Origin: Anaerovorax odorimutans DSM 5092
GTDB lineage: Bacteria; Bacillota; Clostridia; Peptostreptococcales; Anaerovoracaceae
DNA: 38,633 bases
Direction of reading: 5' to 3'
Assembly: GCF_000426305.1 (NCBI RefSeq)
Contig: NZ_AUFC01000025.1
Span: 1-38,633, forward strand
The position numbers and the translations under genes were made by a program. Below, in pieces: positions 15,897 through 22,804 of this stretch. The notes under the pieces were generated by a model that saw nothing but the letters and a program-made list of their open reading frames with translations, was not told the DNA's origin and ran no database searches. Numbering within the stretch: the stretch's first letter is position 1; the number at the start of each line of letters is the position of its first letter.

Positions 15897-16520
15897 TTAT
15901 CTATATTTGTGGTGCTTTATCATTACCATGAGAGGTCCATACGCATACCCCCATTCATAAGTCATAAGCAGAGCTAAATTTGCCACCTGCCCCATACCTA
16001 AGTAATTATGACCTTCATAAAGAAGACCTTTTTGTTCCGTATAAGTTTTCGGAGCAAGTGCTACAGATACAATATAACCCTCCGGATTTAGCCGTCTTGC
16101 CGTTTTCCCTACAAGTTCAACATATTGATCTCTATTTTCAGGGAAAACATATTCAAAGTCAAAATCTATTCCATACATATTTTTCGCTTTTATATTATTT
16201 AAAATATTTTCTATTAAAACTGCTTCAGCCTCAGGATTCTGTAATAATTCATTTACAAGTTCACTGCTGAAAGTTCCCTCTTCATTTAATGAAGTAAGAA
16301 CCATAAGAGGCTGAACTCCATTTTCTAAAGCCGGCGCTATTATAGATTCATCCTGTAATGGTATAAGTTTGCCTTCAGGTGTTATTCCATAGCTAAATGT
16401 AGAAACAAAAGTCAAATCGGGCAGCCATTTTTGCAATACATCCTGGCTAATAAACGGATACGCATATCCATTTACAATTATTGACCTTTTTTGAGTAGCT
16501 TGCACCTTATCCCAAGTCAT
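15897..16520 (-). CDS. GH18 spore glycosidase, N-terminal segment of a split gene
   Basis: Encodes residues 1-196 of a GH18 protein, then 11 foreign residues read from the element (LMVMIKHHKYR) before a stop at 15897. The GH18 catalytic motif GIDFDFE is at 117-123 (catalytic Glu123), and the barrel strand LLMTYEWGYAYGP is at 185-196. The start at 16520 (MTWDK) follows AGGGGTGA; the open frame to 16538 runs through that site. The restored protein would be 335 aa, shorter than YaaH/SleL because it lacks N-terminal LysM modules. It would hydrolyse peptidoglycan or another beta-1,4-linked glycan in the spore cortex or coat. As it stands the truncated barrel should be inactive. A small peptide gene ends 69 bp upstream on the same strand. 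Confidence 0.9.
   Translation of the reverse strand: MTWDKVQATQKRSIIVNGYAYPFISQDVLQKWLPDLTFVSTFSYGITPEGKLIPLQDESIIAPALENGVQPLMVLTSLNEEGTFSSELVNELLQNPEAEAVLIENILNNIKAKNMYGIDFDFEYVFPENRDQYVELVGKTARRLNPEGYIVSVALAPKTYTEQKGLLYEGHNYLGMGQVANLALLMTYEWGYAYGPLMVMIKHHKYR
15926..15937. other. Attachment site at the far end of the element
   Basis: Minus strand GACCTCTCATGG matches 757-768 at 10 of 12 bases, with GACCTC at 15932-15937 identical. The GH18 frame departs from the family sequence at this point: Gly-Pro-Leu instead of the expected Gly-Pro-Pro. Confidence 0.75.
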
Positions 16521-16589
16521 AAAATCACCCCTATACAATGATATGAGTAAGTTTTATTAAATATTCCTAAAATAATTAAGTTACATGAA

Positions 16590-16688
16590 TTATAACGGAT
16601 AACCTGCCGCAGCAAATGCAGTCGCTGACATTAGAGCAACTGATACCAATACATGTATTATAATTTTTAAGGTATTACTTGATTTCAT
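16590..16688 (-). CDS. 32-aa hydrophobic peptide upstream of the GH18 gene
   Basis: The start ATG at 16688 follows GGAGG with 5-base spacing, and the frame closes with TAA at 16590. The peptide has a short polar start (MKSSNTLK), one hydrophobic helix (IIIHVLVSVALMSATAFAAA) and a GYPL tail, which looks like a single membrane segment or a signal peptide with almost nothing after it. It is on the same strand as the GH18 gene with a 69-bp gap, so the two may share an mRNA. Very short membrane peptides are common among sporulation genes. Function unknown. Confidence 0.6.
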   Translation of the reverse strand: MKSSNTLKIIIHVLVSVALMSATAFAAAGYPL

Positions 16689-16787
16689 CTTATCCTCCAT
16701 CTCTATCCCATATACTCTATTATTTAGACGACAGATTTAGTGAAAATGTTTCAAAAAATATCAAATTGTTTTTTGGTAAAATTATAT

Positions 16788-16925
16788 TTATTTCCCCTTA
16801 TATTCCTTATGCTTACGTTTTTCTATAAATGCAGTCATAGCTTACGTTTTATCTTCTATTCCATAACATTTAACAAAAGTTCTGTCTCGCGTAATCAAAA
16901 CCATCCATAAAATCTTTTTCCATAA
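16788..16925 (-). pseudogene. Decayed 3' end of an enoyl-CoA hydratase (crotonase) gene
   Basis: The minus-strand translation gives TFVKCYGIEDKT, a stop, then AMTAFIEKRKHKEYKGK and a final stop. This matches the crotonase C-terminus, which typically reads FxKCFxTEDQKEGMTAFxEKRKPxFKGK. A further piece upstream (KDFMDGFDYARQ) joins only through a frameshift. So at least one nonsense change and one frameshift are present, and the 5' part of the gene is missing. It is a relic and not expressed as protein. Confidence 0.6.
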
Positions 16926-17016
16926 TTATTATAATGCCTTTATTCATTTGCTACAATTTTTCTAAATATTACTATTGTTTAAGTACATAGAATTTTGACA
17001 AAAAATATACAATATT

Positions 17017-17058
17017 TGTGATTTTATCACAGATTATTTTGCCATTAAACCTTATAAT
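17017..17058 (+). promoter_or_regulatory. CRP/FNR-type site and promoter of the Fe-S protein operon
   Basis: The palindrome TGTGATTTTATCACA (17017-17031) is a CRP/FNR-superfamily half-site pair. A TATAAT box lies at 17053-17058. If transcription starts near 17065, the palindrome is centred at about -41, the classic class II activator position, and the -35 region is poor, as expected of an activated promoter. Which regulator binds (FNR-, HcpR- or CooA-like) is not known. Confidence 0.6.
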
Positions 17059-17094
17059 AAATTTAAATTAAATTAAAAAAATAGGGGTGTAATT

Positions 17095-17334
17095 ATGAAT
17101 AACTTTTTTAAAACTTTTAATAAAAATATAAAAGATACTGATTTGAAAAATAAAAATATACTAATAAAAAAAGCAAGATGTCCTCAAAACCATTCTTGTC
17201 CATCTGTTAAGGTTTGTCCCGTAGGTGCTTTATCGCAAAAAGGATATTTAGCTCCTAAGGTAGATATGGATTTATGTATTAAATGCGGTAAATGTGTGAA
17301 ATTTTGTCCAATGAGAGCTATAGTTATAGAATAA
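17095..17334 (+). CDS. Ferredoxin-type protein with two [4Fe-4S] motifs
   Basis: A 79-aa protein: a basic N-terminal 25 residues, then one atypical cluster motif (CPQNHSCPSVKVCP, C-x5-C-x5-CP) and one standard motif (CIKCGKCVKFCP). It would carry electrons to or from a partner in the cytoplasm or at the membrane face. The start follows AGGGGTG. It is followed 26 bp later by a membrane protein that also has Cys-rich cluster motifs, so the two likely form a small electron-transfer pair. Control by a CRP/FNR-type factor is suggested by the upstream palindrome. The physiological partner cannot be named. Confidence 0.88.
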   Translation: MNNFFKTFNKNIKDTDLKNKNILIKKARCPQNHSCPSVKVCPVGALSQKGYLAPKVDMDLCIKCGKCVKFCPMRAIVIE

Positions 17335-17360
17335 AATAGAACAGTTAAAAGGAGCAATAA

Positions 17361-17924
17361 ATGAAAAACAATAAATACTTATATTTAATAACAATTTTAT
17401 ACTTTGTACTAGGAATTATAAACATACACTTTGCACTTATAGGTATGATATGCATGATAATACCGATTATATTACTTTTTAAAAACAGAAAGAAAACTTG
17501 GTGTCAAGGCTATTGTCCAAGAGCAAGTCTATATTCAAACAGCGGAAAAGTCACAAGTAAATATTCTTTAAAAGTACCATTGTCTTTTGTAAAGGGTAAA
17601 ATAAAGTGGATTGTATTAGCATATTTTGTTTTAAGCTTAACCATAATCATAAAGTCTACTATAATGGTTTCTTTAGATAAAGCCATTCCTGTAGACTATC
17701 TAAAATTCCTATTAATATTCCCTCTTGAAGGCATACCTCAGTTACTTCATTTTAAAGTAGCTCCATGGCTTCTACATCTATCCTATAGATTTTACTCTCT
17801 GATGATGACTACAACCATATTAGGGCTTATACTATCGTTAGTATATAAACCTCGAACATGGTGTACCGTATGTCCTATAGCAACTATTTCCGATGTCTAT
17901 ATAAAAGGCTCCAAGGGAAATTAG
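17361..17924 (+). CDS. Membrane Fe-S protein (NapH/NosR-like Cys motifs)
   Basis: A 187-aa protein with four to five membrane segments. Two Cys motifs face the same side: TWCQGYCPRASLY (about 47-59, after the second segment) and TWCTVCPIATI (about 169-179, near the C-terminus). This layout resembles the membrane quinol-dehydrogenase or electron-transfer proteins of the NapH/NosR/YccM group, but it is shorter and lacks a separate ferredoxin domain; the preceding 79-aa ferredoxin may supply that. RBS AGGAG precedes 17361. The operon ends at a strong terminator. The electron acceptor is unknown; roles in nitrosative or oxidative stress defence or in flavoenzyme assembly are possible. Confidence 0.75.
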   Translation: MKNNKYLYLITILYFVLGIINIHFALIGMICMIIPIILLFKNRKKTWCQGYCPRASLYSNSGKVTSKYSLKVPLSFVKGKIKWIVLAYFVLSLTIIIKSTIMVSLDKAIPVDYLKFLLIFPLEGIPQLLHFKVAPWLLHLSYRFYSLMMTTTILGLILSLVYKPRTWCTVCPIATISDVYIKGSKGN

Positions 17925-17965
17925 TCATCTTAAAGAGTTAATATAAATAATCAATCAAATAAAAT

Positions 17966-18011
17966 GCGCCTTAAAAGTTGAATTTTTATCTTTAACTTTT
18001 AAGGCGCTTTT
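17966..18011. terminator. Bidirectional terminator between Fe-S operon and nhaC
   Basis: Arms GCGCCTTAAAAGTT (17966-17979) and AACTTTTAAGGCGC (17994-18007) are perfect complements, with TTTT after and AAAA before. It serves both the plus-strand Fe-S operon and the minus-strand antiporter gene. Confidence 0.88.
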
Positions 18012-18049
18012 AAAGCATTTATTTTATTTAATTTAAATCAATATTATCT

Positions 18050-19609
18050 TTAAGCTTTTGTATTAACTTCTTTGTTTTTCCCAACATTCGATTTATTTAA
18101 AATAAACAGTAACACTACTAATGCTATAATACCTGAAAGTAATGTTAAAAATGCATGATGTCCAGTAACAGCAGAAACAAAATAACCTATAATACATGCA
18201 CCTGCAACTGTAAGTGCATACGGAATCTGTGTAGATACGTGTTGTATATGAGAACACGCTGCCCCTGTTGATGATAAAATCGTTGTATCTGATATTGGTG
18301 AGCAATGATCTCCAAATACTGATCCACCAAGAGTTGCTGCCAAAGCTACTGTTAAAAGATTTGGATGTGTAGCCATAGCAGGTTCACATATAATAATAAC
18401 AATTGGAATTAAAATTCCAAACGTTCCCCATGCTGTTCCCATTGAAAATGATAAAAATGATGCAACTATGAAAATTACAACTGGCAAGAATGCCATTGGA
18501 AAATGACTTGCCTGTACTAAATCTCCAACATATTCTCCTGTCATAAGAAGGTTTCGGCAGACACCGCTGATAGTCCATGCTAAAGTTAAGATCATAATAG
18601 CAGGAACCATTGTTTTCATTCCTTCGCCAATGCCTTCCATAAATTCTTTGAAAGTAAGTAATTTTCTTGGAACAAACAATATAAATGCTATAATAATTGC
18701 TCCAAACCCACCAAAGACAAGGGATAATGATGAATTACAATCACCAAATGCAGCAACAATTCCTACATCTTCATTGGAAAAATATCCGCCCGTATAAATC
18801 ATTGCTAATATTGAAAGAATAATCAATCCTATTATGGGAATTAACAAATCTTTTACTGTACCTTTCGATGAAATATTAACATCTGTCGCAGCCTGAGACT
18901 GCAATTCTCCAAGCTCGCCTTCATATTCTGCAATTCTTTCAACTGATTTCATTGGTCCATAGCTGATTTTTGTTGAAGCTAAAATGATAACCATAAGTAT
19001 TGTTAATATTGCATATAAATTGTACGGGATAGTTGAAACAAAAGCTAAAATATCACTTTGGAAAACACCCTTTGCTTCGCTTAAATTTGAACCTACTGCC
19101 GCAGCCCAGCTGGAAACAGGTGCAATAATACAAATAGGTGCTGCTGTAGAATCAATTATGTACGCAAGTTTTGCTCTTGCAATTCTGTACTTGTCAGTAA
19201 CAGGCTTCATAACCGTACCTACAGTCAAACAATTAAAATAATCATCTACAAAAATAATTACTCCTAATGCAGCTGTAGCAAGCTGTGCCTGAGCTTTAGA
19301 TTTAATTTTCGTTGTTGCCCAGATACCATACGCCTGTGAACCTCCTGCAATAGTAACCAAAACAACTAATGATCCTAATAATGCTAAAAATAATATAATA
19401 TTTATATTATCTCCCATTTTTGAACCCATAAGTCCAAAAGTAGTTTCAACAGCCTTCATAATCCCTCCACCTGTCCAAAATGAATAAGTGAAAGTTCCCA
19501 CAAAGATTCCGATTATCAATGATGAAATGACCTCTTTTGTAATCAAAGCTAGTACAATGGCGATAATAGGTGGTAAAATTGACAGCCAACCTACATAAAC
19601 CGGATCCAT
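18050..19609 (-). CDS. nhaC: NhaC-family Na+/H+ antiporter
   Basis: A 519-aa polytopic protein (about 11-12 hydrophobic segments) of the NhaC/IT superfamily. Signature stretches are IIFVDDYFNCLTVGTVMKPVTDKYRI, PICIIAPVSSWAAAVGSNL, FSMGTAWGTFGILIPI and GGSVFGDHCSPISDTTILSSTGA. Characterised homologues exchange Na+ for H+, and some relatives exchange organic anions or amino acids, so the substrate should be treated as probable. I use ATG at 19609 (MDPVYVG), 8 bases after GGAGAG; the GTG at 19618 would sit on that site. It is a single-gene unit. Beside an ion-pumping Ech hydrogenase it would interconvert proton and sodium gradients. Confidence 0.9.
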   Translation of the reverse strand: MDPVYVGWLSILPPIIAIVLALITKEVISSLIIGIFVGTFTYSFWTGGGIMKAVETTFGLMGSKMGDNINIILFLALLGSLVVLVTIAGGSQAYGIWATTKIKSKAQAQLATAALGVIIFVDDYFNCLTVGTVMKPVTDKYRIARAKLAYIIDSTAAPICIIAPVSSWAAAVGSNLSEAKGVFQSDILAFVSTIPYNLYAILTILMVIILASTKISYGPMKSVERIAEYEGELGELQSQAATDVNISSKGTVKDLLIPIIGLIILSILAMIYTGGYFSNEDVGIVAAFGDCNSSLSLVFGGFGAIIIAFILFVPRKLLTFKEFMEGIGEGMKTMVPAIMILTLAWTISGVCRNLLMTGEYVGDLVQASHFPMAFLPVVIFIVASFLSFSMGTAWGTFGILIPIVIIICEPAMATHPNLLTVALAATLGGSVFGDHCSPISDTTILSSTGAACSHIQHVSTQIPYALTVAGACIIGYFVSAVTGHHAFLTLLSGIIALVVLLFILNKSNVGKNKEVNTKA

Positions 19610-19653
19610 AATAAACACTCTCCTTCATAAAAATAAATTTTAATATATAATTA

Positions 19654-19680
19654 AATATTTGACTGAAACAGTCAAATATT
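19654..19680. terminator. Palindrome between nhaC and hypE
   Basis: AATATTTGACTG, a 3-base loop and the exact complement, 48 bp after the hypE stop on the minus strand. A U-rich stretch follows on that strand. It is likely the hypE terminator, but it also lies upstream of nhaC and could be an operator. Confidence 0.5.
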
Positions 19681-19727
19681 AATCATCTTAATAATAACTT
19701 TTTATTTATCTAATTAAATATAGAAAA

Positions 19728-20717
19728 TTAACATATCCTAGGTAAACCTTCTCCATAAAGAACATCTACTACCCGACTCCCGCCAAGTCTGGTACGCATT
19801 ACTACCATTCCTTCTTTTTTACCTTCTTTTACCTCTGCAATGACAGCAGCATTTTTACCGTAAGGTGTATTTTTAATTAATGCCAATGCCTTTTCTGTAT
19901 CCTCATCTTTTACAACAATTATCATTTTACCTTCATTGGCCATGTAAAGAGGGTCAAGCCCTAAGATATCACAAAAACCCCTTACTTCGTCACTTATAGG
20001 CAGAGAAGTTTCACTAATTTCAATCATGCATTTTGATGATTCTGCTATCTCATTTAATACTGTACCAAGTCCTCCCCTTGTAACATCACGCATAGTTTTA
20101 ACCTTAATGCTATCATTAAACAAACTTTCGGGAATAGATTTAAGACAAGAACAATCACTCTTAATATTATTGTTAATCTCCATTCTATGGCTTAATATAC
20201 AAGCATGATGCTCTCCTAAATTTCCAGAAAGAATTATTTTATCACCAACCTCACAATTTGCTGCACTTATATCTCTGTCAGCAGGGATAATACCAATACC
20301 GGAAGTATTAATATAAATTCCTCCATTTCCTTCTATAACCTTTGTATCACCTGCTACTATTTTTACCCCTGCTTCTTTTGCCATTTTTGACATAGATTCT
20401 ACAATTGTCTCTAATTCAGATAAAAGCAAACCTTCTTCAAGTATAAAACCGCAAGTAATATATTTAGGCTCTGCACCCATCATTAAAAGATCGTTTACAG
20501 TACCGCAAATTGCTAATTTCCCAATGTCACCACCTTTAAAAATGACAGGTTTTATCACAAAGGAATCAGTACTGTACGCAACTTTTCCGTTTATCTCTAA
20601 TACAGCTGCATCTTCCATCTTGTCCAAAACATCATTAGAAAAATATTTTCCGAATATATCTTTCATTAATTCAGCAGAAGCTTTTCCTCCGCTACCATGT
20701 GACATGTTTATTTTCAA
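19728..20717 (-). CDS. hypE: Hydrogenase maturation protein HypE
   Basis: A 329-aa HypE that converts the carbamoyl group on its C-terminal Cys to thiocyanate and donates CN- to the iron of [NiFe] hydrogenase. It has MSHGSGGKASAELMKDIF at the start, the AIR-synthase-like ATP site (MEDAAVLEING, YSTDSFVIKP, GTVNDLLMMGA, MRDVTRGGLGTVLNE), and it ends in the required PRIC with Cys as the last residue. I start at TTG 20717, 8 bases after GGGAGG; ATG 20705 is the alternative. It is separated from hypBFCD by a divergent GntR-ABC operon and has its own upstream region. Partners are HypF, HypC and HypD encoded nearby. Confidence 0.97.
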   Translation of the reverse strand: MKINMSHGSGGKASAELMKDIFGKYFSNDVLDKMEDAAVLEINGKVAYSTDSFVIKPVIFKGGDIGKLAICGTVNDLLMMGAEPKYITCGFILEEGLLLSELETIVESMSKMAKEAGVKIVAGDTKVIEGNGGIYINTSGIGIIPADRDISAANCEVGDKIILSGNLGEHHACILSHRMEINNNIKSDCSCLKSIPESLFNDSIKVKTMRDVTRGGLGTVLNEIAESSKCMIEISETSLPISDEVRGFCDILGLDPLYMANEGKMIIVVKDEDTEKALALIKNTPYGKNAAVIAEVKEGKKEGMVVMRTRLGGSRVVDVLYGEGLPRIC

Positions 20718-20839
20718 AATAAATTCCTCCCAAAGATTTGTTCTTCTTTTATTAAACATACTATTTAATTATATAAAACCTTTCATAATTATGCAATGGA
20801 TTTTAAAATGTTCCAAAAAAATATACTTTAAAATATATA

Positions 20840-20903
20840 TTGACAAATTAATTTTTTTGTATTATTGTATTATTGTACTAACCGGTTAATACAATAATAC
20901 AAA
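20840..20903 (+). promoter_or_regulatory. Promoter and palindromic operator of the GntR-ABC operon
   Basis: TTGACA (20840-20845) with TATTGT 17 bp downstream forms the promoter. A 17-bp perfect inverted repeat (arms 20856-20872 and 20887-20903, each built from TTGTATTA-like half repeats) covers the -10 region and start point and ends at the AAGGAGG ribosome site. A regulator bound here would block transcription. The GntR/YtrA-type protein encoded just downstream is the obvious autorepressor. Confidence 0.8.
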
Positions 20904-20920
20904 AGGAGGTTTTATATATA

Positions 20921-21295
20921 ATGGCAAATCAATTTCAGGCAAATATGCCAATTTATTTACAATTGGTTGACCAATTCAAGCATAGAATCATCTCAGGGGA
21001 ATTAAAAGTTGGCTCTAAGCTTGAATCGGTAAGAGATCTTGCTGTTCAATTTGAAGTAAATCCTAATACCATGCAGAGAGCTTTAGCTGAACTGGAAAGA
21101 GATGGTCTTGTTTATTCAGAACGGACTTCAGGAAGATATATAACGAAAGATAAGGAGTCTATTAATAAAATGCGTGAAAAAATTGCACAGGAAATTATTG
21201 AACAATTTATTGAAAAAATGACAAGTCTAGGTTTTTCTATTCAAGAAACTTTGGAATTATTTCAGAAAAAAATAGAGGAAGGGGTATCTAAATGA
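20921..21295 (+). CDS. GntR-family regulator, YtrA/YhcF type
   Basis: A 124-aa regulator: an N-terminal GntR winged helix ([64 protein letters not shown]) and a short helical tail (about 80-124) in place of a large ligand domain, as in the YtrA subfamily, whose members repress their own ABC transporter operons. It is translationally coupled to the ABC ATPase (ATGA overlap at 21292-21295). The large palindrome over its promoter is the likely binding site. The inducing signal is unknown; in bacilli such regulators often respond to cell-envelope-active agents. Confidence 0.93.
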   Translation: MANQFQANMPIYLQLVDQFKHRIISGELKVGSKLESVRDLAVQFEVNPNTMQRALAELERDGLVYSERTSGRYITKDKESINKMREKIAQEIIEQFIEKMTSLGFSIQETLELFQKKIEEGVSK

Positions 21296-21999
21296 CAAAA
21301 GGAAAAGAATTAATTAAAATCACTGATTTAACTAAGAAATATAAAAATAAAACTGCTTTATCAAATGTAAATCTTCAATTAGAATCAGGTCATATTATTG
21401 GTTTGTTAGGTCCAAACGGGAGCGGAAAAACTACCTTGATTAAAATTATTACAGGGGTAATCAAGGACTATAAAGGAACTGTAGCTATAGAGGGAAATAA
21501 ACCCGGAGAAAAATCCAAAGCATTAGTATCATATTTACCTGATACTTCTTATTTCAGTTCATGGATGACACCTTCAGATATGATCTCATTGTTTAAAGAT
21601 TTTTATTCTGATTTTGATGAAAAAAAATGTATTGATATGCTTCATAAACTAGGTCTTAATGAAAATCAAAAAATTAAAAGTATGTCAAAAGGAATGATAG
21701 AAAAATTCCAACTATGTTTAGTAATGTCAAGAAATGCAAAATTATATATTTTAGATGAACCTATTGGGGGTGTAGATCCTGCAGCGAGAGATTTTATATT
21801 AGATACCATCTTAACAAACTATAATGAAGATGCAACTATAATAATGTCTACTCATCTTATATCAGATGTTGAAAGAATCTTTGACACTGTCTTATTTCTA
21901 AAAGATGGAGAAATTGTTCTACAAGGAGATATTGACAATATTAGAGAGTCAGAAGGAAAATCCATAGATGAATTATTCAGGGAGGTATTTAAATGTTAA
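21292..21999 (+). CDS. ABC transporter ATP-binding protein
   Basis: A 235-aa ABC ATPase with Walker [10 protein letters not shown] (about 38-46), a degenerate signature [10 protein letters not shown] in place of LSGGQ, Walker [13 protein letters not shown] and the H-loop MSTHL. The weak signature motif is typical of the drug/peptide-type ATPases in YtrA-regulated operons. It pairs with the membrane protein at 21993, which overlaps its end by 7 bases. Together they would form an exporter of unknown substrate, controlled by the upstream GntR protein. Confidence 0.92.
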   Translation: MTKGKELIKITDLTKKYKNKTALSNVNLQLESGHIIGLLGPNGSGKTTLIKIITGVIKDYKGTVAIEGNKPGEKSKALVSYLPDTSYFSSWMTPSDMISLFKDFYSDFDEKKCIDMLHKLGLNENQKIKSMSKGMIEKFQLCLVMSRNAKLYILDEPIGGVDPAARDFILDTILTNYNEDATIIMSTHLISDVERIFDTVLFLKDGEIVLQGDIDNIRESEGKSIDELFREVFKC

Positions 22000-22802
22000 C
22001 AAAACTAATAAAATATGATATTAAATCCACTTGGAGAGATTTTACCGGAGTTTATCTGGCAATCTTATTAGGAGTAATATTAATTCCCTTAATTATAAAT
22101 AATATCAGCAATGGAATAATCAATTTTGCAGCAGGTTTTATTGCTTTTGCAATTATAATTTCTGTAATTGCCATAATGATAGTAAATTTATTTAAAATAT
22201 TCAATACAAATATATTCTCAAAAGAAGGCTATTTAACAATGACACTTCCTGTAAAAACAACTCAAATTGTCTTTTCTAAATTATTAGTAAGTACTATGTG
22301 GATGGTTTTAACCGGAATTGTATCAATTGTAGGTTTAATTATATTTATAGGAATAGGTTCACCTGAAGTATTCTCTGAATTTATAAATAATTTCGACAAA
22401 ATAATTTCTCTTATCAGCAGTAAAAGTTTATTCTCTATAATTATAGTAACATTGGCAATAATATTATCTTCTGTAAAAGAAATAGCAAAGCTGTTTTTAG
22501 CATGCTCCATTGCACACTTAAAACAGCTCAATCGTTTTCGCATAGTTATAGGAATTATATCTTATTTCTTTTTATCATGGCTTGAATCATTTATACTGCA
22601 AATTATAGAAAAAGTTATAGTTATCTTCTCCCCCAATGCAAAAGAATGGTTAGATTTATTAATCTCCTCACAGAATAATGTATTTAGTTTAGAAACTTTC
22701 AATGCCATTATAGGTATTGGTATTATATACGGATTAGTCATTATTACAGCATATATATGCGGAATTATATGGATTTTAAATAATAAGCTTGAACTAGACT
22801 AG
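21993..22802 (+). CDS. ABC transporter permease subunit
   Basis: A 269-aa protein with six hydrophobic segments (about 17-37, 41-66, 100-125, 145-165, 180-205 and 240-262), consistent with an ABC-2-type exporter permease. GYLTMTLPVKTTQIVFSKL after the second segment is a loop often seen in these clostridial permeases. The start overlaps the ATPase gene. The gene stops 2 bp from the stop of the convergent hypD, so there is no room for a terminator between them, and transcripts must run into each other's 3' ends. Substrate unknown. Confidence 0.88.
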   Translation: MLTKLIKYDIKSTWRDFTGVYLAILLGVILIPLIINNISNGIINFAAGFIAFAIIISVIAIMIVNLFKIFNTNIFSKEGYLTMTLPVKTTQIVFSKLLVSTMWMVLTGIVSIVGLIIFIGIGSPEVFSEFINNFDKIISLISSKSLFSIIIVTLAIILSSVKEIAKLFLACSIAHLKQLNRFRIVIGIISYFFLSWLESFILQIIEKVIVIFSPNAKEWLDLLISSQNNVFSLETFNAIIGIGIIYGLVIITAYICGIIWILNNKLELD

Positions 22803-22804
22803 CG

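Larger units (their letters stand above)
763..15931. mobile_element. 15.2-kb skin-like intervening element in a GH18 spore gene
   Basis: The DNA between the two half-site repeats separates the N- and C-terminal parts of one GH18 gene, which are in the right order and on the same strand. Removing 763-15931 leaves 589 + 419 = 1008 bp, exactly 336 codons, with no internal stop at the joint. A large serine recombinase lies just inside one end. Known precedents are the skin element in sigK and the SP-beta insertion in spsM of Bacillus subtilis, which serine recombinases excise in the mother cell. I see no phage structural, conjugation or replication genes. The cargo is iron uptake, YibE/F proteins, a kinase, a permease and a flavoprotein. 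Sporulation-controlled excision is inferred; a plain gene-inactivating integration is the alternative. Confidence 0.85.

Noticed and set aside
763-15931. Prophage or integrative conjugative element
   Set aside because: There are no capsid, tail, terminase, relaxase, type IV secretion or replication genes, only a recombinase and metabolic cargo.
16521-16589. Possible sigma-E or sigma-K promoter before the GH18 gene (a CATATCATT stretch)
   Set aside because: It resembles a sporulation -10 box only in part, and no matching -35 element stands out. In DNA this AT-rich such matches are expected by chance.
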